The position numbers and the translations under genes were made by a program. From Polyangium fumosum (GTDB lineage: Bacteria > Myxococcota_A > Polyangia > Polyangiales > Polyangiaceae): a stretch of 64,000 nt of DNA. Below are positions 33,974 through 42,242 of the stretch, one piece after another (position 1 is the stretch's first letter; every line of letters begins with the position of its first letter). The stretch is taken from positions 124,001 to 188,000 of the forward strand of contig NZ_SSMQ01000011.1 in the NCBI RefSeq assembly GCF_005144585.1, given 5' to 3'. The notes under the pieces were generated by a model. It saw only the letters and a program-made list of their open reading frames with translations. It made no database searches and was not told the DNA's origin.

Positions 33974-35023
33974 CTACGGAGCCGAGATGTACGCCTCGGC
34001 CACCCAATACTGCTCGCCGTTGCTCATCGTCACGAAGTACTGACCTTGTGAGATTTGCGCGACCGTCCCCGGGTACTTGTTTCCGTCCGACCACGCGACG
34101 AGCACGGCCGATCCGACGCCTGGTTTGGACAGGCTCTTGCCGAACGAATCGAGCGCGTGGCCGAGCTTGTCGAACCCGCTCTTGAGCGCGCCGCCGACGG
34201 CCTTGGCCGCATCGGTGGCCTCTTGCTCCAGGGTCTTCGGTTGTTGCACCGGAGCGGCTGTGGGAACGGCAGCGGGCGCGGCCGCGGGCTCGGCCGCGGG
34301 GACGGCCGCGGGCTCGGGTGTAGGAACGGCCGCGGGAGCGGGAACGGCAGCGAGCGCAGGCGCGGGAATGGAGGCGAGCGCGGGCGCGGGCGCAGGAACG
34401 GCAGCGAGCGCGGGCGCAGGAACGGCAGCGAGCGCAGGCGCAGGAATGGAGGCGGGCGCGGGTTCACTCGCGGGAGCCGCGGGGGCCTCCGAGGGGGGCG
34501 CGTAGGCCGTGGCTTGCGTGCCGATCAGCGTGGCGAACGTGGCAATGGGGCGACGCTCACCGCCGCGGTGCAGGCGCAAGAGTTCCTGCTCGACGGCGCA
34601 GACGTACGCGACGAACTGCTGCATGTCGCGGGACATCGCGGCGTTCCAGTGGAACGCGATCTGCGTGTAGCGGAAGAGATCCAGGTCCTGGCGCGCGAGC
34701 GTGGACGAGAGGCCTGCGTGCATGATCTGCGCGGAGAGCTCGACGTACTCCTCGAACGAGAGCGCGGGGGCGGCGCCCTTGGCGCGGCCGAGCGCGGCCT
34801 GATAGGCCGGGACGAAGCGCACGGCGACGGCGCCGCCGAGCGCGGGATCCTCGAGCCGCGCGAGCCAGCCCGCATGCGCGGCGAGCCAGTCCTCGCGGGA
34901 GACGTTCTTCGATTGCACGACACGCGCGCAGGCGTCGGCGTCGTCGGGGTGATCCGCGCAGAGGGCGCGAAGCTCGGCGTATTGCTCCAGCGTGAGGCCG
35001 GCGATGGGCGCGAGGGGATCCAT
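33974..35023 (-). CDS. Protein with Pro/Ala linker and C-terminal Tudor-like domain
   Basis: A 349-residue protein. Residues 1-160 are helical (LTLEQYAELRALCADHP and SFEEYVELSAQIMHAGL are two similar blocks), then a Pro/Ala-rich repeat (175-258), an amphipathic helix, and a C-terminal module of about 40 residues (VLVAWSDGNKYPGTVAQISQGQYFVTMSNGEQYWV) that closely resembles Tudor/Agenet barrels, which bind methylated or charged peptides. No signal peptide. The gene lies just upstream of mfd with a 35-base gap and may be cotranscribed; a functional link is not established. Confidence 0.83.
   Translation of the reverse strand: MDPLAPIAGLTLEQYAELRALCADHPDDADACARVVQSKNVSREDWLAAHAGWLARLEDPALGGAVAVRFVPAYQAALGRAKGAAPALSFEEYVELSAQIMHAGLSSTLARQDLDLFRYTQIAFHWNAAMSRDMQQFVAYVCAVEQELLRLHRGGERRPIATFATLIGTQATAYAPPSEAPAAPASEPAPASIPAPALAAVPAPALAAVPAPAPALASIPAPALAAVPAPAAVPTPEPAAVPAAEPAAAPAAVPTAAPVQQPKTLEQEATDAAKAVGGALKSGFDKLGHALDSFGKSLSKPGVGSAVLVAWSDGNKYPGTVAQISQGQYFVTMSNGEQYWVAEAYISAP
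34250..34501 (-). repeat. Tandem Pro/Ala coding repeat
   Basis: Encodes about 84 residues built from 9-residue units of the type AAVPAPALA (27 bp), some nearly identical at DNA level. Unit number is likely to vary by slippage or recombination. The tract is a flexible spacer between the helical and Tudor-like parts. Confidence 0.8.
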
Positions 35024-35133
35024 GCGCGCCGAGGGAAGCCGGGGTGCGGCGAGGGGTCAAGGGGAAGCAAAACCCCGTCGAGGTGGCAGACCGGCCCTCG
35101 CAATGGCCACGGGGGCCCGCAATCGCGAGGGGC

Positions 35134-35517
35134 TCAATTCAACGTCTCGCCCCCGCCGTCCCCACGTCCCGCCCCGAAAATCGCCTCCCAGTTTGCCCGG
35201 TACGCGTCCGTCGCGACCTGCGCCGGGCCCGATCGGGGCGCCTCCGAGGGCCTCGGGCTCTTCACGAGCACCTCGACGTCGTAGAGACGCTCGTGCTCTT
35301 TGCGTTGCGACAGCTTCACGACGTCGCCGTGCACCGGCGCGCCTTCGCGCATGTTCCGGATCGCGCCGAGCTCCACGTTGCCCTCGCGCAGCCGCAGCAC
35401 GTGGTAGCCCTGTCCGTCGGACATCGGGCTGTGGATCATCACCACGTCCTCGGCCTTCGTCTCCGTCGCCTCGCTCGGGGCGGACGGCTGCTCGGGCGCT
35501 TCGGGCTCGTCACTCAC
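35134..35517 (-). CDS. Uncharacterised 127-residue protein
   Basis: Family not recognised. Acidic, low-complexity N-terminus (residues 1-22), then a compact beta-rich core (VVMIHSPMSDGQGYHVLRLREGNVELGAIRNMREG and VVKLSQRKEHERLYDVEVLV), and a Pro/Ser-rich tail with a helical YRANWEAIFG motif. No signal peptide or membrane segment. The core, with its GxxVHGDVVKL turn, reads as conserved, so I think it is expressed, but no function can be named. It lies between the Tudor-like gene and the DUF2325 gene, all leftward. Confidence 0.78.
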   Translation of the reverse strand: MSDEPEAPEQPSAPSEATETKAEDVVMIHSPMSDGQGYHVLRLREGNVELGAIRNMREGAPVHGDVVKLSQRKEHERLYDVEVLVKSPRPSEAPRSGPAQVATDAYRANWEAIFGAGRGDGGGETLN

Positions 35518-35600
35518 ACGCGGAGCTTGTCACGTTTCGGGCAGATCGCAGCCGCGATGCGCCCCGGCCTCGCTCGGAGAGGCCGAGCACATTCGCAGCG

Positions 35601-35969
35601 TTACGCACCGAGCAGGGCCGCTTCGTAGCCCGTGCCCATCGAACCGTCCGCGTGGAAGAGGCCTTTCGCCGTCGCCTCGTCGATGGCCTCGAGCAAGCGC
35701 GCGAAGCGGGCGATGCCGCTCTTGCGCAGGAGGAGCGTGCCGCGGCCGCGTTGACGCGCGAGCTTGCGCGCGAGCAGGACGGCGCCGTGGCTGTTCGTCT
35801 CCGTCACGATCACGATGAGCTGGCAGCGCTCCACGAGCCCCTCGAGCGACTGCGCCCCCCGGCCCCGCACGTCGCCCCGGTGATATTCGAGCTCGTGCCC
35901 GGCCGCCTTCGCGAGCCGCTCCAGTTGCACCTCGTAACGCTCGACTCCCCCGATCCAACCAATGCGCAT
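35601..35969 (-). CDS. DUF2325-family protein
   Basis: A 122-residue protein matching the compact Rossmann-like DUF2325 domain: MRIGWIGGVERYEVQLERLAKAAGHELEYH, an RGDVRGRG loop, then LVERCQLIVIVTETNSHGAVLLARKLARQRGRGTLLLRKSG. The VTETNSHGA stretch corresponds to the 'D..SH.A' block of the family. The role of DUF2325 is poorly known; it is often near stress or metal-response genes. The ATG at 35969 has GAGGAGG at about four bases, which decides the start over an upstream codon. It is divergent from the PilZ gene at 36313. Confidence 0.85.
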   Translation of the reverse strand: MRIGWIGGVERYEVQLERLAKAAGHELEYHRGDVRGRGAQSLEGLVERCQLIVIVTETNSHGAVLLARKLARQRGRGTLLLRKSGIARFARLLEAIDEATAKGLFHADGSMGTGYEAALLGA

Positions 35970-36312
35970 GGGGCCTCCTCGACGGCCACCGCCGAGAAGC
36001 ACCTCGGTGCTCCCGGTGGCCGACTGTCCGCTATAGCGGATGATCTAAGGTTCCGTAGCGGGACTGTCCAGGCCTTTCCGTCGTCATCACGGAAAATAGT
36101 CCGTGATGGCGGAGCCTGGACCCAACCCCTGCGCCCTGCCTCGGGCGCCGGTCTCGTCCGCGCTTCGGGACAACCTGCGCGGGGGCGGTTTCTTCCCGCC
36201 ACGCAAACTTGGCCCTCTTCCTCGGGGTGACTTAGTCGGGGCGAAAGCGAGTGAGCCGCGTGGGGCGCGGCGGGGACGGGGTCTGTCACGTCTCCACCCC
36301 TGGAGGATTGTC
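35970..36312. promoter_or_regulatory. Divergent control region with two palindromes
   Basis: A 343-base gap between the DUF2325 gene (minus) and the PilZ gene (plus). It holds a perfect 14-bp palindrome TCCGCTATAGCGGA at 36027-36040 and an inverted repeat CATCACGGA/TCCGTGATG at 36085-36108 with a six-base AAATAG spacer; both look like operator-type sites. A strong GC hairpin lies near 36172-36215. The PilZ gene's GGAGG ribosome site is at 36302-36306. No protein-coding content is credible. Confidence 0.55.
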
Positions 36313-38511
36313 ATGAGCATGCGAGGCGCAGAGGACTCCGCGGAAGGCACGAACGGCCGGGCAAACACGACGGCCACGCCCGGGACGCCCGGGACGCCGG
36401 ACCGGCGCGCGGGCCATCACCGGGTCCACTTCGAGGCGCTGGTGGCCGTGGGCGAGGCCAAGGGCAGCGGCGGCTTCGAGGCCGAGTCGATCGACGTCTC
36501 GCCCGAAGGCATGCGCCTGCGCACGGCCTACCTCCCGCAGCTCGGCGATCGGCTCGTGTGCCGGTTCGAAGGCGACGCGGGCGAGGTGGTCGCCGACGGC
36601 GAGGTGACCTGGCGCCGCGAAGCGCCCCGCGGCGGCGAGTTCGGCCTGCGCTTCGTGGGCTTCGACAACCCCGACGCCGAGGCGACGCTGCGCAGCCTGT
36701 GCCAGGAGCTCGGCGGGACGACCGAAGGGAGCAGCGGGATCGGCGCGATGGGGATCCCCGGGACACGCGTGCGTCTGCACATCGATGGGCTCGGCTCGCC
36801 GATGAAGGCGCGGGTGCGGGAAGCCGCGGGCGGCGAGGTGCTCGTGGGCTCGAACCTGGAGTTCCTCAAGGTGGGCCGGTCGCTGGAGCTCGAAGACATG
36901 GACCACGGCGACAAACGCGCCGCGAGGGTCGACGCCGTGAAGGTGGAGGTCGACCCGGCGACGAAGGTGCCGCAGCTCGTGGTGTCGCTGAGCTTCGGCG
37001 AGGCGAAGGAGTCGAAGAAGGCCGTCGCCGCGGCGAAGGAGCCGGAGAAGGCGGTCGCGTCGAAGGCGCCGGAGAAGGAGTCGAGCAAGGAAGCTCCGTC
37101 CCTCGGGCTCGGCGCGCTGATCAAGCGCACGACGCCGGGCGTGGGTCCGGCCACGAAGACGGAAGTCAGCGCGGGGAGCGGCGAGGCCAAGGAGGCCAAG
37201 GAGGCCAAGGAGAAGGAGGCTCGCGCCGAGCTTCTCTCATCGCCGGTCGTGCCCTCGCGTGCGCGGACGCAGGAGATGCGGTCGACGCCGCCGGCCACGC
37301 GGCCGAGCGCGTCGACCGAGTCCGCAGCGCTGCGCACGACGAACGAGGAGGAGAACGACGAGGTGGCCGAGGCGAACGATCCGTCGCTGGATTCGCCCGC
37401 GATCGGCGCGAAGAAGGATTTTTCCGCGGCGCTGCGCGGGGCGACCGAGAAGGCGAAGGGCGCGACGAAGGCGGCGTTCGGCGCGATCGGTCCGGCGGTG
37501 GGCGGGATCGGGACGCGCGCGAAGGACGCGATGTCGGGCCTGTTCACGGCGATCCGGAAGCGGCGCGGCGAGGAGGCGGCCGAGGCGACGGACGGTCAAG
37601 CGATGCGGCGGACGACCGCAGCGCCGCCGACGGGCGCGTTGCGCGCAGCCGGCAAGAAGCTCGTGCGCGACAAGGAAGAGGCGGAGACGAGCGAGGCGGC
37701 GCCGAAGGCCCGATCGAGCCGGAAAGCCGCGCTCATGGGCAGCGCGCTCGGGCTCGCCGCGGTGCTCGTCGTGGTGGGCGGGATCCGGCTGCTCGGCGCG
37801 TCGCGCGCAGCGGCGCCGGCCGATCCGCAAGGCATGGCGGCGAACGCCGCGGGATCGGCCGCAGCGCTGCCCGCGCCGACGGCGGCGAACGTGGCGGCCG
37901 GGGATCCGAACGCCGTGCCGAACGTGAACGTGCCGCTCTTCGGGGCGACGCCGCTCTCGACGACGGAGCCGGTGCCAGCGATGCCGACGCAGCCCGACGG
38001 GACGGTCGCGCAAGTGCCGCCGGCCGGGTCCGAGGGCGACGGCGCGCAGGCCGCCGCGGCGGACGACGGCGAAGGCGAAGGCGACGCGGACGAGGCGGAG
38101 ACACAAGGCGACGGCAAGCAGTACGGCAAGGGCAACGTGCGGAGCCCGATCGTGCTGAAGCTGAAGATGGACGGGCCGATCGAGACGGTGAACGGCGCGG
38201 CTGGCGCGATGGGCTTCACGGTCTCGCTGCCCGGCCGGCGCGCGCTCTCGTCGGCGACGGAGCTCGCGCGCAAGGACAAGCGGATCGCCTCGATCAACGT
38301 GGTGAACAACCCCGCGGGCGCGGAGATCAGCCTGCAGTTCAAGGACGGCGTGCCGGCCTACCTCGCGAAGGCGAAGGGCGACCGGCTCGACATCGCGCTC
38401 GGCACCGACGCGAAGAAGAAGGTCGCGAAGGCGGGCGACAAGACGAAGAAGAAGAAGGCCGCGGACAAGAAGAAGGCCGCTGCTGCCAAGAAGCCGACGA
38501 AGAAGCCCTGA
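36313..38511 (+). CDS. PilZ-domain membrane protein with C-terminal AMIN-like domain
   Basis: A 732-residue protein. Residues about 35-140 form a PilZ-type domain (HHRVHFEALVAV, then IDVSPEGMRLRT, the D/N-x-S-x-x-G motif), a c-di-GMP receptor fold; the usual RxxxR is only partly kept. A second domain at about 145-230 resembles another PilZ-like barrel. A long Lys/Glu/Ala-rich linker precedes a transmembrane helix (AALMGSALGLAAVLVVVGG, about 470-490), then an exported linker and a beta domain (about 608-705) resembling AMIN, ending in a Lys-rich tail. It could couple c-di-GMP to the cell envelope. The ATG at 36313 has GGAGG at six bases. Confidence 0.87.
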   Translation: MSMRGAEDSAEGTNGRANTTATPGTPGTPDRRAGHHRVHFEALVAVGEAKGSGGFEAESIDVSPEGMRLRTAYLPQLGDRLVCRFEGDAGEVVADGEVTWRREAPRGGEFGLRFVGFDNPDAEATLRSLCQELGGTTEGSSGIGAMGIPGTRVRLHIDGLGSPMKARVREAAGGEVLVGSNLEFLKVGRSLELEDMDHGDKRAARVDAVKVEVDPATKVPQLVVSLSFGEAKESKKAVAAAKEPEKAVASKAPEKESSKEAPSLGLGALIKRTTPGVGPATKTEVSAGSGEAKEAKEAKEKEARAELLSSPVVPSRARTQEMRSTPPATRPSASTESAALRTTNEEENDEVAEANDPSLDSPAIGAKKDFSAALRGATEKAKGATKAAFGAIGPAVGGIGTRAKDAMSGLFTAIRKRRGEEAAEATDGQAMRRTTAAPPTGALRAAGKKLVRDKEEAETSEAAPKARSSRKAALMGSALGLAAVLVVVGGIRLLGASRAAAPADPQGMAANAAGSAAALPAPTAANVAAGDPNAVPNVNVPLFGATPLSTTEPVPAMPTQPDGTVAQVPPAGSEGDGAQAAAADDGEGEGDADEAETQGDGKQYGKGNVRSPIVLKLKMDGPIETVNGAAGAMGFTVSLPGRRALSSATELARKDKRIASINVVNNPAGAEISLQFKDGVPAYLAKAKGDRLDIALGTDAKKKVAKAGDKTKKKKAADKKKAAAAKKPTKKP

Positions 38512-38529
38512 ACGAAGCCCCTCCCCAGA

Positions 38530-40131
38530 TCAGCGCGGCGCCGGACGGGTTTCGGCGCCGCTTTTTCTTTCGAAGATGCACCAGGCCCCGCCGTTGCGGA
38601 GCTTGATCGGCTCGGCCACGACGAACTGCGTGCGCAGCTCGCTACTCGCGTGGAGCGTGCGGGACGAGGGGACCGTGGGGCTCTTGCAGTCGACGGTCGA
38701 GGAGATGATCACCACGTAGCGCGGGTCGCGCGCGAAGATCGCGTCGGCGTATCCCGCGCCCGTCTTGTTCGTGTAGCCGCCCGGGAGGCGCGCGATCTCG
38801 GGCGCGAGCAGGCCGAGCATGTCGACGACGGGAAAGCCCGTCGCGTAGCCGACGTAGCCGATGTCGGCGATGGCGACGGGCCCGGGGTTTCCGCGCGCCG
38901 AGAGCCACGCCGCGGTCCGGCCGCCGGCGTCGTCCCAGAAGGCTTTGTCCTTTTCGAAGATGTCGCGCTGCGCTTGCCGCAGCGAACCCACGCGCGTGAA
39001 GCCCACGAGGATCATGAACAGGGCGACCGCGAGCGCCACGGCCCGCTCCCTGCGCTCGGCGACGGTGCGCACGACGGCGTCGATGAGCAAGAACGCGAAG
39101 GGCTCGGCGGGCGCGAGGAAGCGGTAGTACGGCATCCAGTCGCCACCGACGAGGAGCACGTAGAGGCCGAAGGTGAGGGCGATGGCAGCGACGGCGAGCC
39201 CGTCGCGTCGCTTGCGGACGACGAAGACCACGATCGCGGCGATCCCGGCCCAGAGCGCGGGCCCGGCGTGCATCGCGTAGCGGCGCAGGTAGTCGAGGCC
39301 GCCGTGGAGCTGCTGGTTCATGTCGCCCGTCTTCGCGGTGAGCGTGTTGGGGAAGAAGCCGCCGTAGTAGAGGCGGCGGAACGCGAGGTGCGCGAGGACG
39401 GGAACGGCGAAGGTGGCGAGGCGCGTGAGGCTCCGGCGGGAGAAGGGTTGGTCCGGGTGCCAGACGTAGAGCAGGAGGAGGAAGAGCGGCGCCTCGGGGC
39501 GGGTGAGGGCCGCGAGCGCGAAGAGCGGGCCCGACCAGGGGAAGACGTCGGCGTCGTCGTGCGCCTCGATGAGGAAGCGATCCGTGCCGAGGAGGACGAG
39601 CAGGACGAAGAGCGGCGACTCGAGGCCGAAGACGGCATACCCCGTCTGGAGGAAGCTCGAAGCGCAGAGCCACGTGGCGAGGCACGGCGACCACCCGAGC
39701 GGCGCGAGCCTGCGCGCGATGCGGTAGACGGGGACGAGCGAGGCGCACGCGCAGACGACGCCGAGCACCTTCGCGGTGATCTCGGGGCGCGCGCCGAGCG
39801 TCGCGAAGACGCCGAGCAGCACGGTCCAGAGGAAGTTCGTGTACCCCTCGACGCGCTCGCCGAGGTTGTAGACGAGCCCGTGCCCCTCCGCGAAGTTCCG
39901 CGCGTAGCGGAAGGAGATGTACGCGTCGTCGATCGTGAAGCCCGCGACGCGGTAGGCGTTCGCGACGACGAGCATCATCGGCAGGACGAGACCGAGCGCG
40001 AGGTGCGTGGGTTGGGAGAGCGGCGCGCCGCCGAGCCAGGCGCGGAAAGAGACAAGCGCGCTCGGCGGGGGGGCCTCGGGCGAGGCGGCGACGGGGCCGT
40101 TTTCGCAGGTCGACATCGAGGAGCGGCCCAT
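38530..40131 (-). CDS. GT-C-type polyprenyl-sugar glycosyltransferase-like membrane protein (paralogue 1)
   Basis: A 533-residue integral membrane protein with about 10-12 helices. The first periplasmic loop carries FTIDDAYISFRYARNFAEGHGLVYN and RVEGYTNFLWT, the DD-containing motif of GT-C glycosyltransferases of the AftB-like class, which use lipid-phosphate sugars. ALTRPEAPLF, YGGFFPNTLTAKTG and a C-terminal soluble loop (DIGYVGYATGFPVVDMLGLLAPEI) are shared with the divergent neighbour at 40205, so the two are paralogues. The acceptor is unknown. The ATG at 40131 leaves 73 bases to the partner's start; 40116 is an alternative. Its 3' end contains the PilZ gene's terminator. Confidence 0.88.
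   Translation of the reverse strand: MGRSSMSTCENGPVAASPEAPPPSALVSFRAWLGGAPLSQPTHLALGLVLPMMLVVANAYRVAGFTIDDAYISFRYARNFAEGHGLVYNLGERVEGYTNFLWTVLLGVFATLGARPEITAKVLGVVCACASLVPVYRIARRLAPLGWSPCLATWLCASSFLQTGYAVFGLESPLFVLLVLLGTDRFLIEAHDDADVFPWSGPLFALAALTRPEAPLFLLLLYVWHPDQPFSRRSLTRLATFAVPVLAHLAFRRLYYGGFFPNTLTAKTGDMNQQLHGGLDYLRRYAMHAGPALWAGIAAIVVFVVRKRRDGLAVAAIALTFGLYVLLVGGDWMPYYRFLAPAEPFAFLLIDAVVRTVAERRERAVALAVALFMILVGFTRVGSLRQAQRDIFEKDKAFWDDAGGRTAAWLSARGNPGPVAIADIGYVGYATGFPVVDMLGLLAPEIARLPGGYTNKTGAGYADAIFARDPRYVVIISSTVDCKSPTVPSSRTLHASSELRTQFVVAEPIKLRNGGAWCIFERKSGAETRPAPR
38535..38568 (+). terminator. Intrinsic terminator of the PilZ gene, inside the convergent gene's coding end
   Basis: Nine-bp GC stem GCGGCGCCG/CGGCGCCGC (38535-38543 with 38553-38561) followed by TTTTTCTTT. 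This is the only classical stem-plus-T-tract that I see in the window. It lies 24 bases after the PilZ stop and within the last codons of the opposing gene; the reverse strand has no T-tract beyond the stem, so it should act one way only. Confidence 0.8.
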
Positions 40132-40204
40132 ACCTGGCCTTCGTCGCGGCGGAAAGCACGGCGACGCTTGCCAAGACCGGGCCCGACGGTGGTATGGCCG
40201 TGGC

Positions 40205-42022
40205 GTGAAGAGGCAGCCCGAGGGCGACGAGCGAGCGAGCGACGCGGCGGCGGAGGCGGAAGCGAAAGCCGACGTGGAAGCGGAAGCCGACGCGGAAGCG
40301 GAAGCAAACGCGGAAGCGGAAGCAAACGCGGAAGCAGACGCGGACGCGGACGATCCGGAATCCGACGACGATCGCGACGATCCCGATCCCGACGCGGCCG
40401 ATCCCCCCTGGAAACGTCCGCCGGCGGTGACGCTCCGCGACTGGGCTGCGGGGGCGCCCTTGCCGCGGTTCGTGCACCTCGTCGTCGGCCTCGTCCTTCC
40501 GGCGATCGTGATGCTCGTGAACGCAGGCCGCGTCCTGTCGTTCACCATCGACGACGCGTACATCTCCTACCGCTACGCGCGGAACCTCGCGCAGGGCCTC
40601 GGCCTCGTCTACAACGCGGGCGAGCGCATCGAGGGGTACACGAACTTCCTCTGGACCGTGATCCTCGCCGGCGCGATCAAGATCGGCCTCGATCCCGACG
40701 TCACGGCGAAGGTCCTCGGCGCCGCCTCCGCGCTCGGCGCGCTCGTCATGATGTACCGCCTCTCCGATCGGCTCCGGCCGCTCGCGGCGGCGCCCTGCCT
40801 CGCGACGTGGCTCGCCGCGACCACCGTCGTCTTCTCGGGGTACGCGGTCTTCGGCCTCGAGACCGCGTTCTTCGTCTTCCTCTTGCTCGCGGGCACGTGG
40901 CTCTTCCTCGGCGAGATCGATCCCGACGAGGAAGGTTCGTCCAGGGCGAGCTTCCGTTTCCCTTGGTCGGGCCTCGTCTTTGGCCTCGCCGGGATCACGC
41001 GGCCCGAGGCGCCTGCGTTCGTCGGGCTGCTCATGCTCGTGCTGACCTTCGGGCGAGATGCGTTCGGCACGAAAAACGCCGCGGTCCGCGTGTTCACCGC
41101 GCCGGGCGGCTTCTTCGGCAAGCAGAACCTCCTGCGCGGCGTGGCGTTCGTCCTGCCTGTCGGGACGCACCTCGCGTTTCGGCGCGCGTACTACGGCTCG
41201 TTCGTGCCGAACACGTTCTCGGCGAAGACGGGCAACTGGTCGGCGCAGATCGACGGCGGCGCCGACTACGTCCGGAACTACGTCAACCACGCCGGACCCG
41301 TGCTCTACCTCGGGATCTTCGCAGTCGCGATGGGCCTTGTGTGGAAGCGACGGGATCTGCTCGCGGTCTCCGCGATCGCGATCTTCGTGCTGCTCTACGT
41401 CGTGCTCGTCGGCGGCGACTGGATGCCGTTCTACCGCTTCATGGCGCCCTTCGAGCCGTTCGCGTTCCTGCTCATCTGCGTCTCGACGCGCGCGATCGTC
41501 GATCGAAGGAGTCGCGCCGCGAACCTCGCGCTCGCCGCGTTTCTGACCATCGCTTTCTCCTTGCGGGTCGGGAACATGCAGAGCGCGCAGCGGCAGATCC
41601 TCGAGAAGGAGGATCGCTTCTGGAAGATGGCCGCGGGCGGCACGGCGAAGTGGTTCCTCGAGAACGGCAAGCCCGGGGAGATCGCGATCGGCGACATCGG
41701 GTACGTCGGCTACGCGACGGACTACCCCATCCTCGATCTGCTCGGCCTCGTCGATCCGGTCATCAGCAAGCTCGAGGGCGGCTACACGCGCAAGCTCGGC
41801 CCCGGCTTCCTCGATCGCTTCTTCGACAAGCGCCCGCCCTACTTCCTGCTGATCTCCTCGAACATCGACTGCAAGCACCCCTCCGTCCCGGGATCGCAGG
41901 TCATCTACCGCGATCGACGCTTCCTGCCGGCCTACGAGATCGCGGGCAAAGTTCCGCTCGACGCGGGCTTCGCCTGGTGCATCTACCGTCGCAAGGAGAC
42001 GCCCGACACGCGGACGCCCTGA
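40205..42022 (+). CDS. GT-C-type glycosyltransferase-like membrane protein (paralogue 2)
   Basis: A 605-residue paralogue of the gene at 38530, starting from a GTG at 40205. It adds a cytoplasmic N-terminal tail of about 65 residues made of Glu-Ala and Asp-Ala repeats. The GT-C signature FTIDDAYISYRYARNLAQGLGLVYN and RIEGYTNFLWT follows the first helix; GITRPEAPAF, YGSFVPNTFSAKTGNW, VGGDWMPFYRF and DIGYVGYATDYPILDLLGLVDPVI all align with the partner. Divergent, 73 bases from it; both promoters must overlap there, so coordinate control is likely. A gene-duplication origin is inferred from shared motifs and order. The sugar donor and acceptor are unknown. Confidence 0.88.
   Translation: MKRQPEGDERASDAAAEAEAKADVEAEADAEAEANAEAEANAEADADADDPESDDDRDDPDPDAADPPWKRPPAVTLRDWAAGAPLPRFVHLVVGLVLPAIVMLVNAGRVLSFTIDDAYISYRYARNLAQGLGLVYNAGERIEGYTNFLWTVILAGAIKIGLDPDVTAKVLGAASALGALVMMYRLSDRLRPLAAAPCLATWLAATTVVFSGYAVFGLETAFFVFLLLAGTWLFLGEIDPDEEGSSRASFRFPWSGLVFGLAGITRPEAPAFVGLLMLVLTFGRDAFGTKNAAVRVFTAPGGFFGKQNLLRGVAFVLPVGTHLAFRRAYYGSFVPNTFSAKTGNWSAQIDGGADYVRNYVNHAGPVLYLGIFAVAMGLVWKRRDLLAVSAIAIFVLLYVVLVGGDWMPFYRFMAPFEPFAFLLICVSTRAIVDRRSRAANLALAAFLTIAFSLRVGNMQSAQRQILEKEDRFWKMAAGGTAKWFLENGKPGEIAIGDIGYVGYATDYPILDLLGLVDPVISKLEGGYTRKLGPGFLDRFFDKRPPYFLLISSNIDCKHPSVPGSQVIYRDRRFLPAYEIAGKVPLDAGFAWCIYRRKETPDTRTP
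40247..40352 (+). repeat. GCGGAAGC-type hexanucleotide coding repeat
   Basis: Imperfect GAAGCG/GAAGCA/GACGCG units encode alternating Glu-Ala and Asp-Ala. This makes an acidic, slippage-prone tail that is absent from the divergent paralogue. Confidence 0.8.
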
Positions 42023-42242
42023 GGCATTCCGTACGAGCGTCCAGGCCGTACCTGACACGCACCTCGGGGGATCGCGATACCCAAACGAGGGGGATCCTGA
42101 ATTGATCCCGGCGGGTGGCGTGAGCGAACCTCTTCGCTAGAGTTCCTTCACCGAAAGCGTGGAGGCGCCGCGTAGATCGCGCGGAGAACCTCCGGGGAGG
42201 AAAAGCTTGGGAGCGAGCGCTTCAGTGCATGCGAGGGGACCG

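Noticed and set aside
36150-36300. Possible c-di-GMP (GEMM) riboswitch ahead of the PilZ gene, suggested by GGGACAACC and ACGCAAAC
   Set aside because: The bases between these pieces fold as one simple hairpin; the GNRA loop and the second aptamer helix of GEMM are absent.
38642-42058. Very long antisense frames (38642-42058 minus, 38650-42105 plus, 42222-45746 minus, 16783-19260 minus)
   Set aside because: Arg/Ala/Pro-rich shadows of well-supported genes on the other strand or in another frame; long stop-free frames are expected at this GC content.
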